Assembly (NCBI GenBank): GCA_015680685.1
Contig: MNCI01002984.1
Location: 167,279-231,278 of the forward strand
Length of the DNA stretch: 64,000 nucleotides
Direction: 5' to 3'
Origin: Gnetum montanum
Lineage: Eukaryota; Streptophyta; Gnetopsida; Gnetales; Gnetaceae
Position 1 is the stretch's first letter. Each line of letters begins with the position of its first letter. Below the pieces are notes generated by a model that was not told where the DNA came from, did not search any database, and saw nothing but the letters and a program-made list of their open reading frames with translations. A program made the position numbers and the translations under genes. Shown here one piece after another: positions 45,646-56,579 of this stretch.

Positions 45646-46548
45646 GTGCACACTCCTCCAACATACAAGACTTCGGAGCTCCCTTCAAACCAACATCAGA
45701 GCTCAACGCATACGGTTATGTTAACACATACCGTAACCTACTGGATCAAGGTAGGCCACCTTCCCAGGAAACTATCTGACCCTGGAAGTCCCTTAATTTA
45801 CCTCCAAGTCACCGGGAATGAACCACATAAGGCTCTTCTTGACTCAGGTTCTGGAGTCAACTTAATCTCACAAGAAATGTATCAAGCCTAGAACCTGCCC
45901 TAACTCAAGAAGAGCAACATTCAACTAGAGCTGGCTGACCAGTCCATCACCATTCCCTTGGGATTGGTGGAGGACATCATTACCACTGTGTGTGGTTGGT
46001 CATACCTAGCTGATTTTCTGGTGATAGAAGTTTACAACAATGAAGGGGACTTCCCAATTATAATGGGGAGGGCACGGCTAAGTACAATAGACGCCTGCCT
46101 AGGAATCTACGATCTTTCCTTGAAAACATCTAAGGTAAATAATTATGGAAAGATCAAGAAGAAGAAAGTTTCATGCATCACATACAATGACTCATTGGGT
46201 GATGACATGGAGGAATGCACAGCATCTCCTTCATGCAATAGGTGTCTGCTTGAAACTCTAATACAAAGGTGCTTGTATGTAGCAACCACACAACAACTAG
46301 ACACCCCGTGGTTGACAACTATTCAAAAGAGCAACCAACCAACATGCATGGAACGAACTGGGGGAATAACTCATGCCCATAACAAAGGCATAAATACATT
46401 GGAATATGAGCGTTTCCAACTTCCACCCCTTAATCTAAGAACATCAATTGGGAGAAGTTGCACACTTCTAAGAAACTCAAACAGGTGCTCATTATTTCGG
46501 ATCTCTCCCTTTCCATTCAGTCATGGGGGAGATGGCCACCTATGCTAA
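45646..46548 (+). pseudogene. pol: element G aspartic protease and truncated linker
   Basis: ALLDSGSGVNLISQEMYQA at about 45832-45888 is an intact DSG active-site motif. GDFPIIMGRARLSTIDACLG near 46050-46105 is the second conserved region. One stop lies after QA (45889) and one shortly after. From about 46110 to 46400 the sequence still follows the E linker (KKKVSCITYNDS, IQRCLYVATTQQ, GGITHAHNKGINTLEY). It then runs out before any RT motif and reaches the CATGGGGGAGATGG block at 46523 that in E follows integrase. This is a clean loss of pol. Confidence 0.85.
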
Positions 46549-46559
46549 TCATTTGGGGC

Positions 46560-48441
46560 CCTCAGTTCTTTTTAAATTTTTGTTTTACACGTTTTTTTTA
46601 CACATTTTTGTTTTACAAAATTCTTTAACTTTTCCTATTTTTGTTTTACATCATCGTTCATAATTTTTTCATTTCTTTTGTGTGTGTGTGTTTGTGTGTG
46701 TTATCCACCTTGTAAGTTTGTCACCCAATAAGTGTTCTTCATGATGGTATGAACTATTTTTATAGTGATTGCTAATGTTTGGTTTTTACCTTTAATTCAT
46801 GATGTTGATACTAAGGTATGTTTCTTTTGATATGACAGGTAATGAGTTCACTTCATCCATACATCCACAAATTTTTATTGTCTATCTTGGCTTGGAAATG
46901 TACAGTTCCTTTCTAATAAGAACTATAACAAATTGGTGACTGGGCATTTCTCAAACTAAGAAAGGACTCAAGGATTGAAAAGGGTGTGACTTCAAGGAAA
47001 CTTGATGCTTTTGTGTTGGCCATTCTCTTGGGTGTTTGGATGTTTTCTTCTTGAGTTTTCTTGCCGTTTCGATGTTACCCAATCATCGGGAAGCTGAGCA
47101 AATAAAAATAACAAAGTCTTTGCATGGTGTGGTTCTCACGCATAAACACATAAAACACAAAAACAAAATTGAGAATTCAAAGCACACCCCTTAGACGAAA
47201 TAATCATTTGGGCTACAAGCACTGGTTATGGAACTCAAAATAAAAATGTTCCCTCTAACTAAGGCCCTTCTCGCTTCCCATTCTTCTCCTCTTTCGTTTC
47301 GTCAGAATGGTGGTGGCTCTTGGAGAAGGCATTCTTGTTGCTTCAAGTGGATGAATTGGCTGAATGCATTAATGCGAAGTCACTGGATGTGGTTTGTTTG
47401 AGGCCGAACTTGGAATGGGATTTACTAAGTCACATTAATCATGAACTACACAAGGGGCTGTACACCAACTTGTTCTTGGGACTCCAGTCCATTCTCTTCT
47501 CTTCATCCTTCCCTCCATTGTTCACCTCATTGTCGGTTGTGCCATTAGTGTATATTCTAGTTGATGCATTGTTTTCTTTTTAGTAAACTCTTGCGGTTAA
47601 GACTTTAACTCTTGTTCCAAATGACATTCCTAGAGCCTACGGACTCTTTGAATGTGGGTTTGTTAGGGCATTAAGGGCATGAGCCTGCTTTGGGGAGGAC
47701 CTACTGGCATTCCTCTTTAGTGCACCAGTTAAATTATTTCCCCTAACATTTTTGCAATCCACTCAATTTTTTTCATTTCCATCTTGACATCCATTTCATC
47801 GACGTTATAGTTGTCTCTTTTTATCCATCTTTCTTATTCCTTTTCTTTTTCCATTCTATTACTACCAAAGGTTCGCGATTAGTCATGGGGGTATGGGGCA
47901 CGGGGCCCAATTTTTTTGATTTTCTCCTAACCCCTACACCTTTGGTAGTCACCAATATTATATCTCCAGATCCGCAATCATCCATATCACAACCTAGCCA
48001 ACGAACCTTTCACTGAAGCAAGGTATCAACTACATTGAAATTCATTTACCCTTACTAATATAAGATTGTGTTGTGTGTGCAGATGACAATCATACAATAA
48101 TGGATTGGATCTAGAAGGAACACTTGGAATGGAGTGGTGCTGAAGCAGCTATGCAAGGAGCAAGATCAATGGCCCGCTTATGGATAGACAACGAAAGGCA
48201 CAATCTTGGCGTTGGCGGCAGTAAAACTTCTTTCTCTCTCTTTCTCAGCTACCAAATGAGTCCTGATGTCAAATGTATAAAGTGTTCACTCTTGTTGTCA
48301 TGAACACTAGTTTCTTCTTATCTTGTAATGATGGTCCGTTCACATGTCATCCCATTAGTTCCATTTTGAGTCAATAATCCCATACCTTCCCAATATTTTG
48401 TAAGGAACTCAAGGACAAGTTTTCATTCAGTCATGGGGGTA
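46560..48441 (+). other. element G 3' non-coding region
   Basis: 1.9 kb, homologous in blocks to 22440-24560 (E) and 32331-34500 (D): AACTAAGGCCCTTCTCGCTTCC at 47257, GGGGAGGACCTACTGGC near 47692, ACTCAAGGACAAGTTTTCATTCAG at 48410. A GT-rich microsatellite lies at 46678-46702. It ends in the polypurine tract CATGGGGGTA at 48432. The small frame at 47320-47583 shows no recognisable domain. Confidence 0.65.
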
Positions 48442-50199
48442 TGATGGGACACGAGATTGCATGGGCCATGATATCACGTACACAATATCGCGTCAGCCTC
48501 AATATCACATCCCACGTGATATCACGTACGTGATATCATGTCATCCCCCACGATATCGCGTACGCAATATTGTAGTGCACCGCCAAGTCTATAAATAAAA
48601 GGCGGCTCTTCCTTTTTTTTCATCTAGATCTACACCCTTAGTGAAACTCTAGCATTTTTACCTCTCCAGAGATGGAATATTTTCCATGTGCCCATGCAGT
48701 AGGAGCTCCAAAGTGAACGGATCTTTATTCGAGCAGATATTGTACTTGAACACATGTTTGTGTACGGCAATAAAGATGAACTTCTTAGATAAACCTTGCA
48801 GTGCATGGAATAGGCTAAATAGGACTTTTAATTATTGTTATTTATTATTTACCATTTAATGATTTATTAGTTGATTAAGTCTTTCTCAACCCTTCTCTCC
48901 TAGTTAAGTGCCTCAGTACGACCGCTTCAAGCACGTGCGTTACGCTTGGTGATCCCAGCAACGATTAGGGTTTGGTAACCAAGGTTGCATTGGTTCAGGG
49001 TGTGAACAGTAAGTGGGAACGAATGCTGAAGCTAGGTTAATTAAGGCTTAGTTAGTTAGTTAAAGTTAGCCAATTAGTCTCTTTACCTTTCACCTTATCA
49101 GCATAGGAGATAAAACNNNNNNNNNNNNNNNNNNNNNNNNNNNNNNNNNNNNNNNNNNNNNNNNNNNNNNNNNNNNNNNNNNNNNNNNNNNNNNNNNNNN
49201 NNNNNNNNNNNNNNNNNNNNNNNNNNNNNNNNNNNNNNNNNNNNNNNNNNNNNNNNNNNNNNNNNNNNNNNNNNNNNNNNNNNNNNNNNNNNNNNNNNNN
49301 NNNNNNNNNNNNNNNNNNNNNNNNNNNNNNNNNNNNNNNNNNNNNNNNNNNNNNNNNNNNNNNNNNNNNNNNNNNNNNNNNNNNNNNNNNNNNNNNNNNN
49401 NNNNNNNNNNNNNNNNNNNNNNNNNNNNNNNNNNNNNNNNNNNNNNNNNNNNNNNNNNNNNNNNNNNNNNNNNNNNNNNNNNNNNNNNNNNNNNNNNNNN
49501 NNNNNNNNNNNNNNNNNNNNNNNNNNNNNNNNNNNNNNNNNNNNNNNNNNNNNNNNNNNNNNNNNNNNNNNNNNNNNNNNNNNNNNNNNNNNNNNNNNNN
49601 NNNNNNNNNNNNNNNNNNNNNNNNNNNNNNNNNNNNNNNNNNNNNNNNNNNNNNNNNNNNNNNNNNNNNNNNNNNNNNNNNNNNNNNNNNNNNNNNNNNN
49701 NNNNNNNNNNNNNNNNNNNNNNNNNNNNNNNNNNNNNNNNNNNNNNNNNNNNNNNNNNNNNNNNNNNNNNNNNNNNNNNNNNNNNNNNNNNNNNNNNNNN
49801 NNNNNNNNNNNNNNNNNNNNNNNNNNNNNNNNNNNNNNNNNNNNNNNNNNNNNNNNNNNNNNNNNNNNNNNNNNNNNNNNNNNNNNNNNTAAGTGGGAAC
49901 GAATGCTGAAGCTAGGTTAATTACGGCTTAGTTAGTTAGTTAAAGTTAGCCAATTAGTCTCTTTACCTTTCACCTTATCAGCATAGGAGATAAAACTGAA
50001 AAGCTATAAAAATCATATACCTTAGACTTACTTAACCATACAACCGTGACAAATACAGGTAAGTCTGGGAAGACAATGAATAATTAACCTTAAGTGTTCC
50101 ATAAGGCATGTAGGCACTTAGTCTGCAGAATTCGACTGGATCGTGCGTGTAATGCTTGTATTCGTATGGTTGAGTGTAGGGATACCTCGCCACTCATCA
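48442..50199 (+). repeat. element G 3' LTR, containing a gap
   Basis: It starts TGATGGGACACG at 48442 and ends CACTCATCA at 50199. A 133-bp U3 array of about seven GATATC/AATATC words (against 54 bp in the 5' LTR) precedes TATAAATA at 48590. The gap at 49117-49889 splits it. The 107 bases before the gap (49010-49116) recur after it (49890-49996) with one difference. Without the gap and one overlap copy the LTR is 878 bp, equal to the 5' LTR plus the array difference. Confidence 0.85.
49117..49889. other. assembly gap, 773 N, probably spurious
   Basis: Both flanks carry the same 107-bp sequence (49010-49116 and 49890-49996). The LTR has the right length if the flanks simply overlap. Confidence 0.95.
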
Positions 50200-51560
50200 C
50201 TAACCAACATAGCTTTTGAACCTTATTACAACCTTTGTCTAGAGGGCCTACTAATGAAGGAATAGAGGGTGTGTATACCAAAAGGAAATTGGAGACTTAA
50301 ATTATTATCTAAAGGACATGATGTACCATACACTAGACAAAATCTTAGATATATCAAAACTTATGTGATGATATGAAAGTTTTATTTTTGAACTTGTACC
50401 AAAAATGATGTATCCACATACATTAAAAATTACCCAACATGTTAAAGGATGAAGGTCAAACAAAATAAACCAAACAGATTATTATAACCTTTGAAAGTTC
50501 CAACATGCAAATGGAAAGAAGTTACTATGGATTTCATTGTGGGATTACCAATGACCAAGAAAGGGAATTATTCTATCTTAGTAATAGCTAATCATCTATC
50601 AAAAATGGCTCATTTTATACCTTTAAAATCTACAAACATAACTAAAGATATAGTCCAAAAATTTGTACATAAGGCATTTCAATTACATGAATTCCTAAAA
50701 TCAATCACATCGAATAGAGATCCCAAGTTTATCTCTAAATTCTAGCAAAACCTATTTAAGAAACTTGGGACCTAATTCAAATTTAGCACGGCATACTACC
50801 CAAAAATATATGGCCAAACAAAGCATGTTGATTAAATGTTAAAAGATATTCTATGTAGCTACATCAAATGTAGACCAAAAACATGGTAGAATTACCTGCA
50901 TTTTGCTAAACTTGCCTACAATAATAATTATTAGGGATCCATACATTGAACACCATTTGAAGTTATGTACAAACATAATTTCCAAACATCACTAACTTGG
51001 TTTGACCCATCTTAAAGAGTAGAATGAAAGGAAGAAGAAACAAAAATTATGGAAATTATTGTTACAAGAGTTAAATAGAATTTGTGAGTCTAGGATAAGT
51101 ATAAGGGATATGCAGATCAAGATTGTCTTAAGAAGAAATTCCAGATTAGGGATCAACTATTACTAAGAGCTAATTCTACTAGGATTTCAAAAGATCCATA
51201 ACATAAGAAGTTATCTCTAAGATACTATGGATCTTTTGAAGTCTAGGAACAAATTGGTGAAGTATCCTATTAACTAAATCTTCCAGTGAACATAAAGATT
51301 CATCTTGTATTCCATGTGAGTTTCCTCAAGAATTTCCATAAAAATGATGTACCATATGTACTAGATTAGAATACTTTGCCTCTAAGATCTAATGCAAGCT
51401 TTGAGGTTAAACTAATTACAATTAAGAATCAAAGAACGAAGAAGCTCTATAATAAAACCATCAATGAACTACTTATCCAGTGCTCTAACTTTGATTTAAA
51501 AAAAGCTTTAAAAATAGGGATTTTATTCCCAATAAATATCCTTAAATTTTTTATTATCAT
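50200..51560 (+). pseudogene. pol: chromovirus F integrase and chromodomain
   Basis: It resumes after G. KVPTCKWKEVTMDFIVGLPM at 50493-50553 holds the first catalytic Asp (MDF). SITSNRDPKFISKF near 50700-50740 has Asn where the second Asp (SDRD) belongs. AYYPKIYGQTKHVD near 50790-50830 has Lys for the catalytic Glu (GQTER). The GPF/GPY-type C-terminal region, KKLSLRYYGSFEV near 51210 and IHLVFHVSFLK near 51297, is present. A chromodomain remnant follows (SFEVKLITIKNQRTKKLYNK, ELLIQCSNFDLKKA, about 51398-51510). Stops abound. Two of three catalytic residues are lost. Confidence 0.85.
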
Positions 51561-51638
51561 GATAATGAATAATAAATTATATTTACTAATAAGTATTAGT
51601 AAGAGATTAATGCATGATTTTTGTATGTATAGATGATA
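51559..51638. repeat. 80-bp direct repeat, left copy
   Basis: Identical over all 80 bases to 61539-61618. The bases just outside differ (C against T on the left, G against A on the right). It is AT-rich, starts ATGATAATGAATAATAAATT and ends TATAGATGATA. It lies at the end of the F chromodomain region and brackets the caulimovirid-like block. Confidence 0.95.
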
Positions 51639-52003
51639 GACTTCTTCATCAACATGGGGGGAAGGATAGATTGTGTCATCAACAATCTCTAATGGAGTCA
51701 TTTAGAGCCACATCTGCTGCAACATCTCACCATCATGGAAGTTCTAGATAACATTCTACTAATTCGTCACTCTTTGTTCGCCAATTAATCAACGCGAAAC
51801 TTCTTTCAAGAATTGTTACAAAGTCATGAGTGGGAAAACTAGTTGTGCACATCCTTCCAACAAATTAACCTCTACCAGAATCTCACCTGGTACAAAAACA
51901 AATGCATAGTGCCCAAGAAAACTCCAGTGGATGAAGCATCCTCATCAGCATCAACATCCAAATCTTGGAGGAGTTATCCAAACTGATAAAGGATTGCAAT
52001 GAT
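51639..52003 (+). pseudogene. caulimovirid-like fragment, duplicate of 56037-56401
   Basis: It aligns with 56037-56401 from its first base to GATTGCAATGAT, with roughly one difference in eight bases. It begins exactly where the 80-bp repeat ends. The matching region lies just after RNase H. Its translated sequence contains HLEPHLLQHLTIMEVLDN-like text in one frame. I recognise no domain. After 52003 the two copies diverge. Confidence 0.7.
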
Positions 52004-52128
52004 GTGAATTGCTGCATTCGTTCTATGGACTTTAGATGAATCTATTTTATATGATAATCCTATTTGTGTTCTTTCCCTACTTTCTAACTTAATGCAGCAA
52101 ATAAGGCACTTGTTATAGATTTGCATTG

Positions 52129-52952
52129 TGATGAGTCATGAATTTGTTGGCTGTGATATCGCAGCCATGATATCACAGCCCTATTGTTGCAGTGGCCACG
52201 ATATCACAGCCTGCCTCAATTTCTATAAATAAGAGGTGGCTTTCCCAGTTTTAGGCATCTAGTTTTTCCTTTAGCGAAGCTTTGGTAGTTTTTCCCTTCT
52301 AGAGATAGAATATTTTCCAGTGTCCACTGCAGTGTGGTAAATGTAATTGTATGACATCCTTTATTTGAGTGTGACGTACTTGGACACGCACATGACCAGA
52401 AATAAAGATCGAGATTACTTCATCATTGCAGCATTCACTTTTTTATTTATTTAATTAATTATTATTTATTGCTTTCCTAGTTAATATTCTCTCACCCTTA
52501 AACTCACGTTAGAACACGGAATGAGTACGACTTGATTACGAGCATTTAAGTGTGACTACTTAGTAACCTAGTAGCGTACCTAGGATCTATGCTTGGTAAT
52601 CCTAGTGGTAGTCGTGCACGAAGTCCAAGATGTGTACGGATAATCAAGGAACAAATGCTCATCGCACTCAGGCTAGTTTAGATTCTCTCACCCTTTTCGT
52701 CCTAGCTTAGATAATATTACTTTCCGTTGCCTTTAGGAGTAGCATTATATTAGGAAACCCATCATACACCTCACTCTGGACTAAACCATACATGACAAAT
52801 ATAATACTAGTCCAGGTGGGAAGACAATGAACTGCGACCTAAGGATAACTATCTAGGTGCCACAACTAGTCCTTCTGTGGAGTTCGATCGGATCGCACGT
52901 GAAAACGCTCGTATTCATATGGTTGAGTGTAGGGGTACCTCACCACTCATCA
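52129..52952 (+). repeat. solo LTR of the G/E/D family
   Basis: 824 bp, TGATGAGTCATG at 52129 to CACTCATCA at 52952. It is flanked by the 5-bp target duplication CATTG (52124-52128 and 52953-52957), with no internal sequence. It contains four GATATC or similar words (52155-52212), TATAAATA at 52224, AATAAA near 52402 and GGTTGAGTGTAGGGGTACCTC near the end, shared with G. It formed by recombination between the LTRs of a former full element. Confidence 0.9.
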
Positions 52953-53021
52953 CATTGATTCTTCAATAACTACCTTCGATTTCACAATTTTGCCAACAAT
53001 CTAGGCTATGTAAGTACAAAA

Positions 53022-53469
53022 ATGATGCAATTAAAAAAAATAAAAATAAAAGAATGTTCAAATGATGAGTATTATTGTTGGTTAGAAAAGGTAGAGAGAG
53101 AAAGAAGAAAAGAAGAAACATACATATCAAGGAAAGTAGGTTGGACCACGAGAGAATCCCAACCAAAAGAAGCGTACAAATGCACATATTTGAGGAGGTG
53201 TCACCTCTCGCTAGATATCCATGCACAAGTCACAATAATTCCAATTGATTGCCCATCATTTTCATGTCCATTGTCATTATGTCTATGTGCCTAGAAACAT
53301 GATCTGGAAAGCACCATAACTCTTCACTGTCAAAGAGAGACTATTGACGATTTTTCTGCTCTTGTGATGATGCCCGATGATTGTCTAAGCCTACCTTTAT
53401 CCTTCAACCACGAAGCACAAGAAGAAGTTGCCAAGGCAAAGCGAGGCAATGCATATGATGTCAATTAAC
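53022..53469 (+). pseudogene. unrecognised reading frame with one stop
   Basis: One frame runs from ATG at 53022 to TAA at 53469 with a single TAG at 53292. The first part is Lys/Glu-rich (KVERERRKEETYISRKVG). The last part, KHDLESTITLHCQRETIDDF to AKAKRGNAYDVN, looks protein-like in composition. I recognise no family. It lies between the solo LTR and the viral RT segment. It could be a host-gene scrap, a viral region or chance. Confidence 0.25.
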
Positions 53470-54510
53470 GAAAGAATGAATGAATTTTGTAAGCAGTTAA
53501 GTAGATGTTGTAGTAGCTACTGATGTCTTGAACTCTACAACTTTGTTTATGTCATAGTACTTGTTAGATCTGGAAAACTGTAGCTTGGTTTGTTTTAATG
53601 GTTGCAATAAGATTCTTGTAGTTCATTGACGTTGCTCCTCAACCACATACCCTCATCTTTGGATGCCACCGCAATGCCAAGAGCCCCAACCCAAGGTTAG
53701 TTTTTATTTAGGCTTTGTTGGTAGCAACCACTTTTCTCTCACTTCCACGATTGTAGATGTTTGCCTCTATGTACCGAAGGGTCTTGCGTGACTAAATCTA
53801 TAGAGTTTCTCTTGAATCTAGAAAGATTCATGAAACTTTAAGAAATTACATGTCTGAAGCAATATCTGGAATGCACTCAAAAATTAACTGAAATGGGTGC
53901 ATTTGGAAAGTTCCATTAAAATCCAACAATTCATCTCATAAACCCATCCCATTAAAATCCAATGATTCATCTCATAAACCCAACCAAATTAAACAATATT
54001 TTTTTTGTTTGGAAGATAGAATTTAATGAATTAACATTTATTTTTTTCATTTAGAAGATAGAATTAACATTCAATGACTTGCTATCGAAAACAACACACC
54101 TAAAGGTATTAACATTAAGGTAGTATATATTAATGATGTTGCCTTCATTTCAAAATTGAAAGGGGTCTTAAGATTCTTAGTATTCTTAGTGAATTCTAAA
54201 GCATTTTAAGAATAAAGTTAATATGCAAAAAACTGACATTATAGTATTTGATACATAATAATGACTACTTTTTTATGCAAGGAGATCTTACTTCCTCTAC
54301 TGTATAGATACCTAGTTTGGAATTTTCTTATAATTACAAGTGGGAGCAATGTTTCAATCAATGGATTGTAGGTAAAATATAAAAACCTTATTTGCTATAA
54401 AAAGAAAATGCAAGAAGAAATCTATTTTGGAATTGAAGCTTAGAAAATAATTGGTTTGTTTTACAATGCAATAAACTGAATCAATCTTGAGGGTTTCTAG
54501 TGAAGCTTTT
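53470..54510. other. unassigned AT-rich stretch
   Basis: No coding or repeat family recognised. The words TTAAAATCCAA and CATCTCATAAACCCA repeat at about 53918-53985, 35-45 bp apart. The plus-strand end runs into an (ATT)n microsatellite and then viral RT sequence. Confidence 0.4.
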
Positions 54511-54511
54511 G

Positions 54512-54538
54512 CATTATTATTATTATTATTATTATTGT
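54512..54538. repeat. (ATT)n microsatellite
   Basis: Nine ATT units directly abut the start of the caulimovirid-like RT segment (GAGGGACATTCC at 54539). Confidence 0.9.
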
Positions 54539-54539
54539 G

Positions 54540-56036
54540 AGGGACATTCCAGTCCAGAGCAAAACTATAGCATTGAATCCTATGGATGCTAAAGAACTTC
54601 AAATCCAAGTTGAAGAATTTTTGAAGTAAGGCCTAATTCGGGAATCCCAGTCCAACTATGCTTGTGCAAGTTTTATAGTGCAGAACCATGCAGAGATCAA
54701 AAGAGGTAAGCCCAAAATGGTGATCAACTACATTCCTTTCAATTCCCTGACAGTATAAGTCAAATGGCCACTGCCAAATTAAGAAGCTCTTATCCAGAAG
54801 GTTGTGCAAAAGAAAATTTTCAACAAGTTTGATTGTAAAAGTGAGTATCATCAAATTAAGATCGCAGCACAAGATATTCACAAAATAGCTATTAGCACTC
54901 CTCAAGGTTTGTATGAATGGATGGTTATGCCGTTTGTATTAAAAAATTCCCCAACTCAATTTCAAAGAAGAATGGATGCCATTTTTGATACTATTTTTGA
55001 TTTTGTTGCAAACTACATTGATGATTTTGTGGTGTATTCAAATTCAATAGAGGAGCATGCACAACATTTGAAGCTTTTTGGCCAGCTATGCCAAAAACAT
55101 GAAATTGGCTTGTCAACAGATCCAAATAAATTTCAAATTGGAAGAACAGAAACTGAATTTCTAAGAGTCACCTTGAAAGAAGGAAAAATCCATATGCAGC
55201 CCCATGTTTTGTAGAAGATCTCGATGTTTCCAGATCAGTTGGTAGATAAGGAAAAACATCTTAGGGTTTTAGGATGTCTAAACCATGTGTCTAAACATAT
55301 ACCAAAGTTTCTAGACAAAACAATGAAAATCCACAAGTGCAAGAATCTTGTGCCATTTAGTTGGAATTCCAAAGCCACAAGATAAGTTCAACTATTGAAT
55401 CAAGAATGTCAAAATCTTTCACCATTGTTGCCAACATTTCAAGGACCATTCATCCTCAACACATATGCAAGCTACGATGCATGGGCAATAGTGCTTTTAA
55501 AGGTTGAAAAGAAATGAGAAGAAGAAGAAGAAATTTATGCTTATGCATTAGGGGTTTTCCACAAGAATGAGCTTAACTATTGACTAGCAGAAAAGGAGAT
55601 TTTAGTAGTGGTCAAAGGCATAGAAAAATTTTATGTCTATCTTATTGAAGGTCCTTTCATTCTAAGGACAGATTCCAGTAATTTGGCTACTCTAATCAAA
55701 TGGAGAATCACTCCTTCACCATAGCTGCAACAATTTGCATGGTGGTAGTTTTTGTTGGCTCAGTATTAATTCTTAATTGAGCAAATTCCAGGAATGGTGA
55801 ATCACCTCCCAGATGCTCTCACCATAGAACTAAAGTTATCATAAGGAAAGATGCTCCAGCCAAAAAGATCATATGAAAGTTCCCTAGGGTATTCTCAAAA
55901 CCCTAATCAAGACAAGAAAGAATGGAAGGTATGGTTAGTGCAAACATTAGAGGATCGAGTAAAATGGTGTCGACAAGTAAATCAACTTTTCCCTCAGGAT
56001 TCCACCATGAGTTTATCAAAGCAGTACGCCACCCTA
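54540..56036 (+). pseudogene. caulimovirid-like reverse transcriptase and RNase H
   Basis: The RT shows NHAEIKRGKPKMVINY near 54685-54730, KFDCKSEYHQIKI near 54825-54862, STPQGLYEWMVMPF near 54895-54936, QFQRRMDAIFD and the active site ANYIDDFVVYSNS near 55009-55047. The NHAEIKRGK and KFDCKS forms separate it from Ty3/gypsy RTs and point to Caulimoviridae. RNase H follows, with KNELNY, EKEILVVVKGIEKFYVYL near 55587-55640 and LRTDSSNLATLIKW near 55670-55710, then PGMVNHLPDAL. Stops replace residues at several sites, for example after LPN near 54780 and VEKK near 55515. The protease and upstream regions are absent here. Confidence 0.85.
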
Positions 56037-56470
56037 GACTTCTTCATCAAATGGTGGGAAGGATAGATTACGTCATCAACAATCTCTAATGGAGCTGTTT
56101 AGAGCCACATCTGCTACAACATCTCACCATCATGGAAGTTCTAGATAACATTCTGCTAAGTCATCACCCTTTGTTCATCAATAAATTAGTGCAAAACTTC
56201 TTTCAGGAATTTTTGTAGAGTCACGAGTGGGAAAACAAGCTGTGCACATCCTTCCAATGCATTAACCTGTACTGGAATTTCACTTAGTATGAAAATAAAT
56301 GCATAGTGCCCAAGAAGACTACAGTGGATGAAGCATCATCATCAGCATCAACATCTGAAATCTTGGAGTAGTTATCCAAATTGATAAAGGATTGCAATGA
56401 TTGCACTAAGGCATGTGGGAAGATTTGCGCTGTACATAAGGCCATCCTAAAAGCAATCGGATAAGGACTA
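56037..56470 (+). pseudogene. caulimovirid-like frame downstream of RNase H
   Basis: The RNase H frame ends around FIKWWEG at 56066. Another frame, broken by stops, runs to about 56462 and includes EASSSASTSEILE and KLIKDCNDCTKACGKICAVH with a cluster of cysteines. I recognise no domain. It has a diverged partner at 51639-52003. In some caulimovirids a small extra frame lies here; equating the two is inference. Confidence 0.45.
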
Positions 56471-56567
56471 CACACTGGACAGGTCAAATGGATACGCATT
56501 GCCACAGATGTCCCTAGTTGTAATTGCTTAGCTTACACACCAAGTCCTAGAGTTAGTCCTAAAGTCC

Positions 56568-56575
56568 TATAAATA
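56568..56575 (+). promoter_or_regulatory. TATA box of the viral-type promoter
   Basis: TATAAATA within CCTATAAATAAGG, in the non-coding stretch after the RT-bearing frame. This is where caulimovirids carry their genome-length transcript promoter. A leader-like region follows to about 57060. Confidence 0.6.
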
Positions 56576-56579
56576 AGGT

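Larger units (their letters stand above)
42239..50199 (+). mobile_element. element G: Athila-like gag-protease element lacking RT and integrase
   Basis: The LTRs are at 42239-43035 and 48442-50199 (the latter inflated by a gap), both TGATG...CATCA. The target duplication is CTAAT (42234-42238) and CTAAC (50200-50204). Inside are a tRNA-Asp-type primer site, gag, protease and a 1.9-kb non-coding 3' region ending in a purine tract (CATGGGGGTA) at the 3' LTR. No RT, RNase H or integrase sequence remains. Compared with E it lacks the stretch corresponding to about 27300-24560. LTRs differ at about 5% of positions by eye. Confidence 0.9.

Noticed and set aside
47320-47583. Possible env-like gene in the 3' region of G
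   Set aside because: Athila elements can carry an env-like frame here, but this one is 87 codons, is not matched in E or D, and shows no signal peptide or clear transmembrane pattern beyond a hydrophobic tail.
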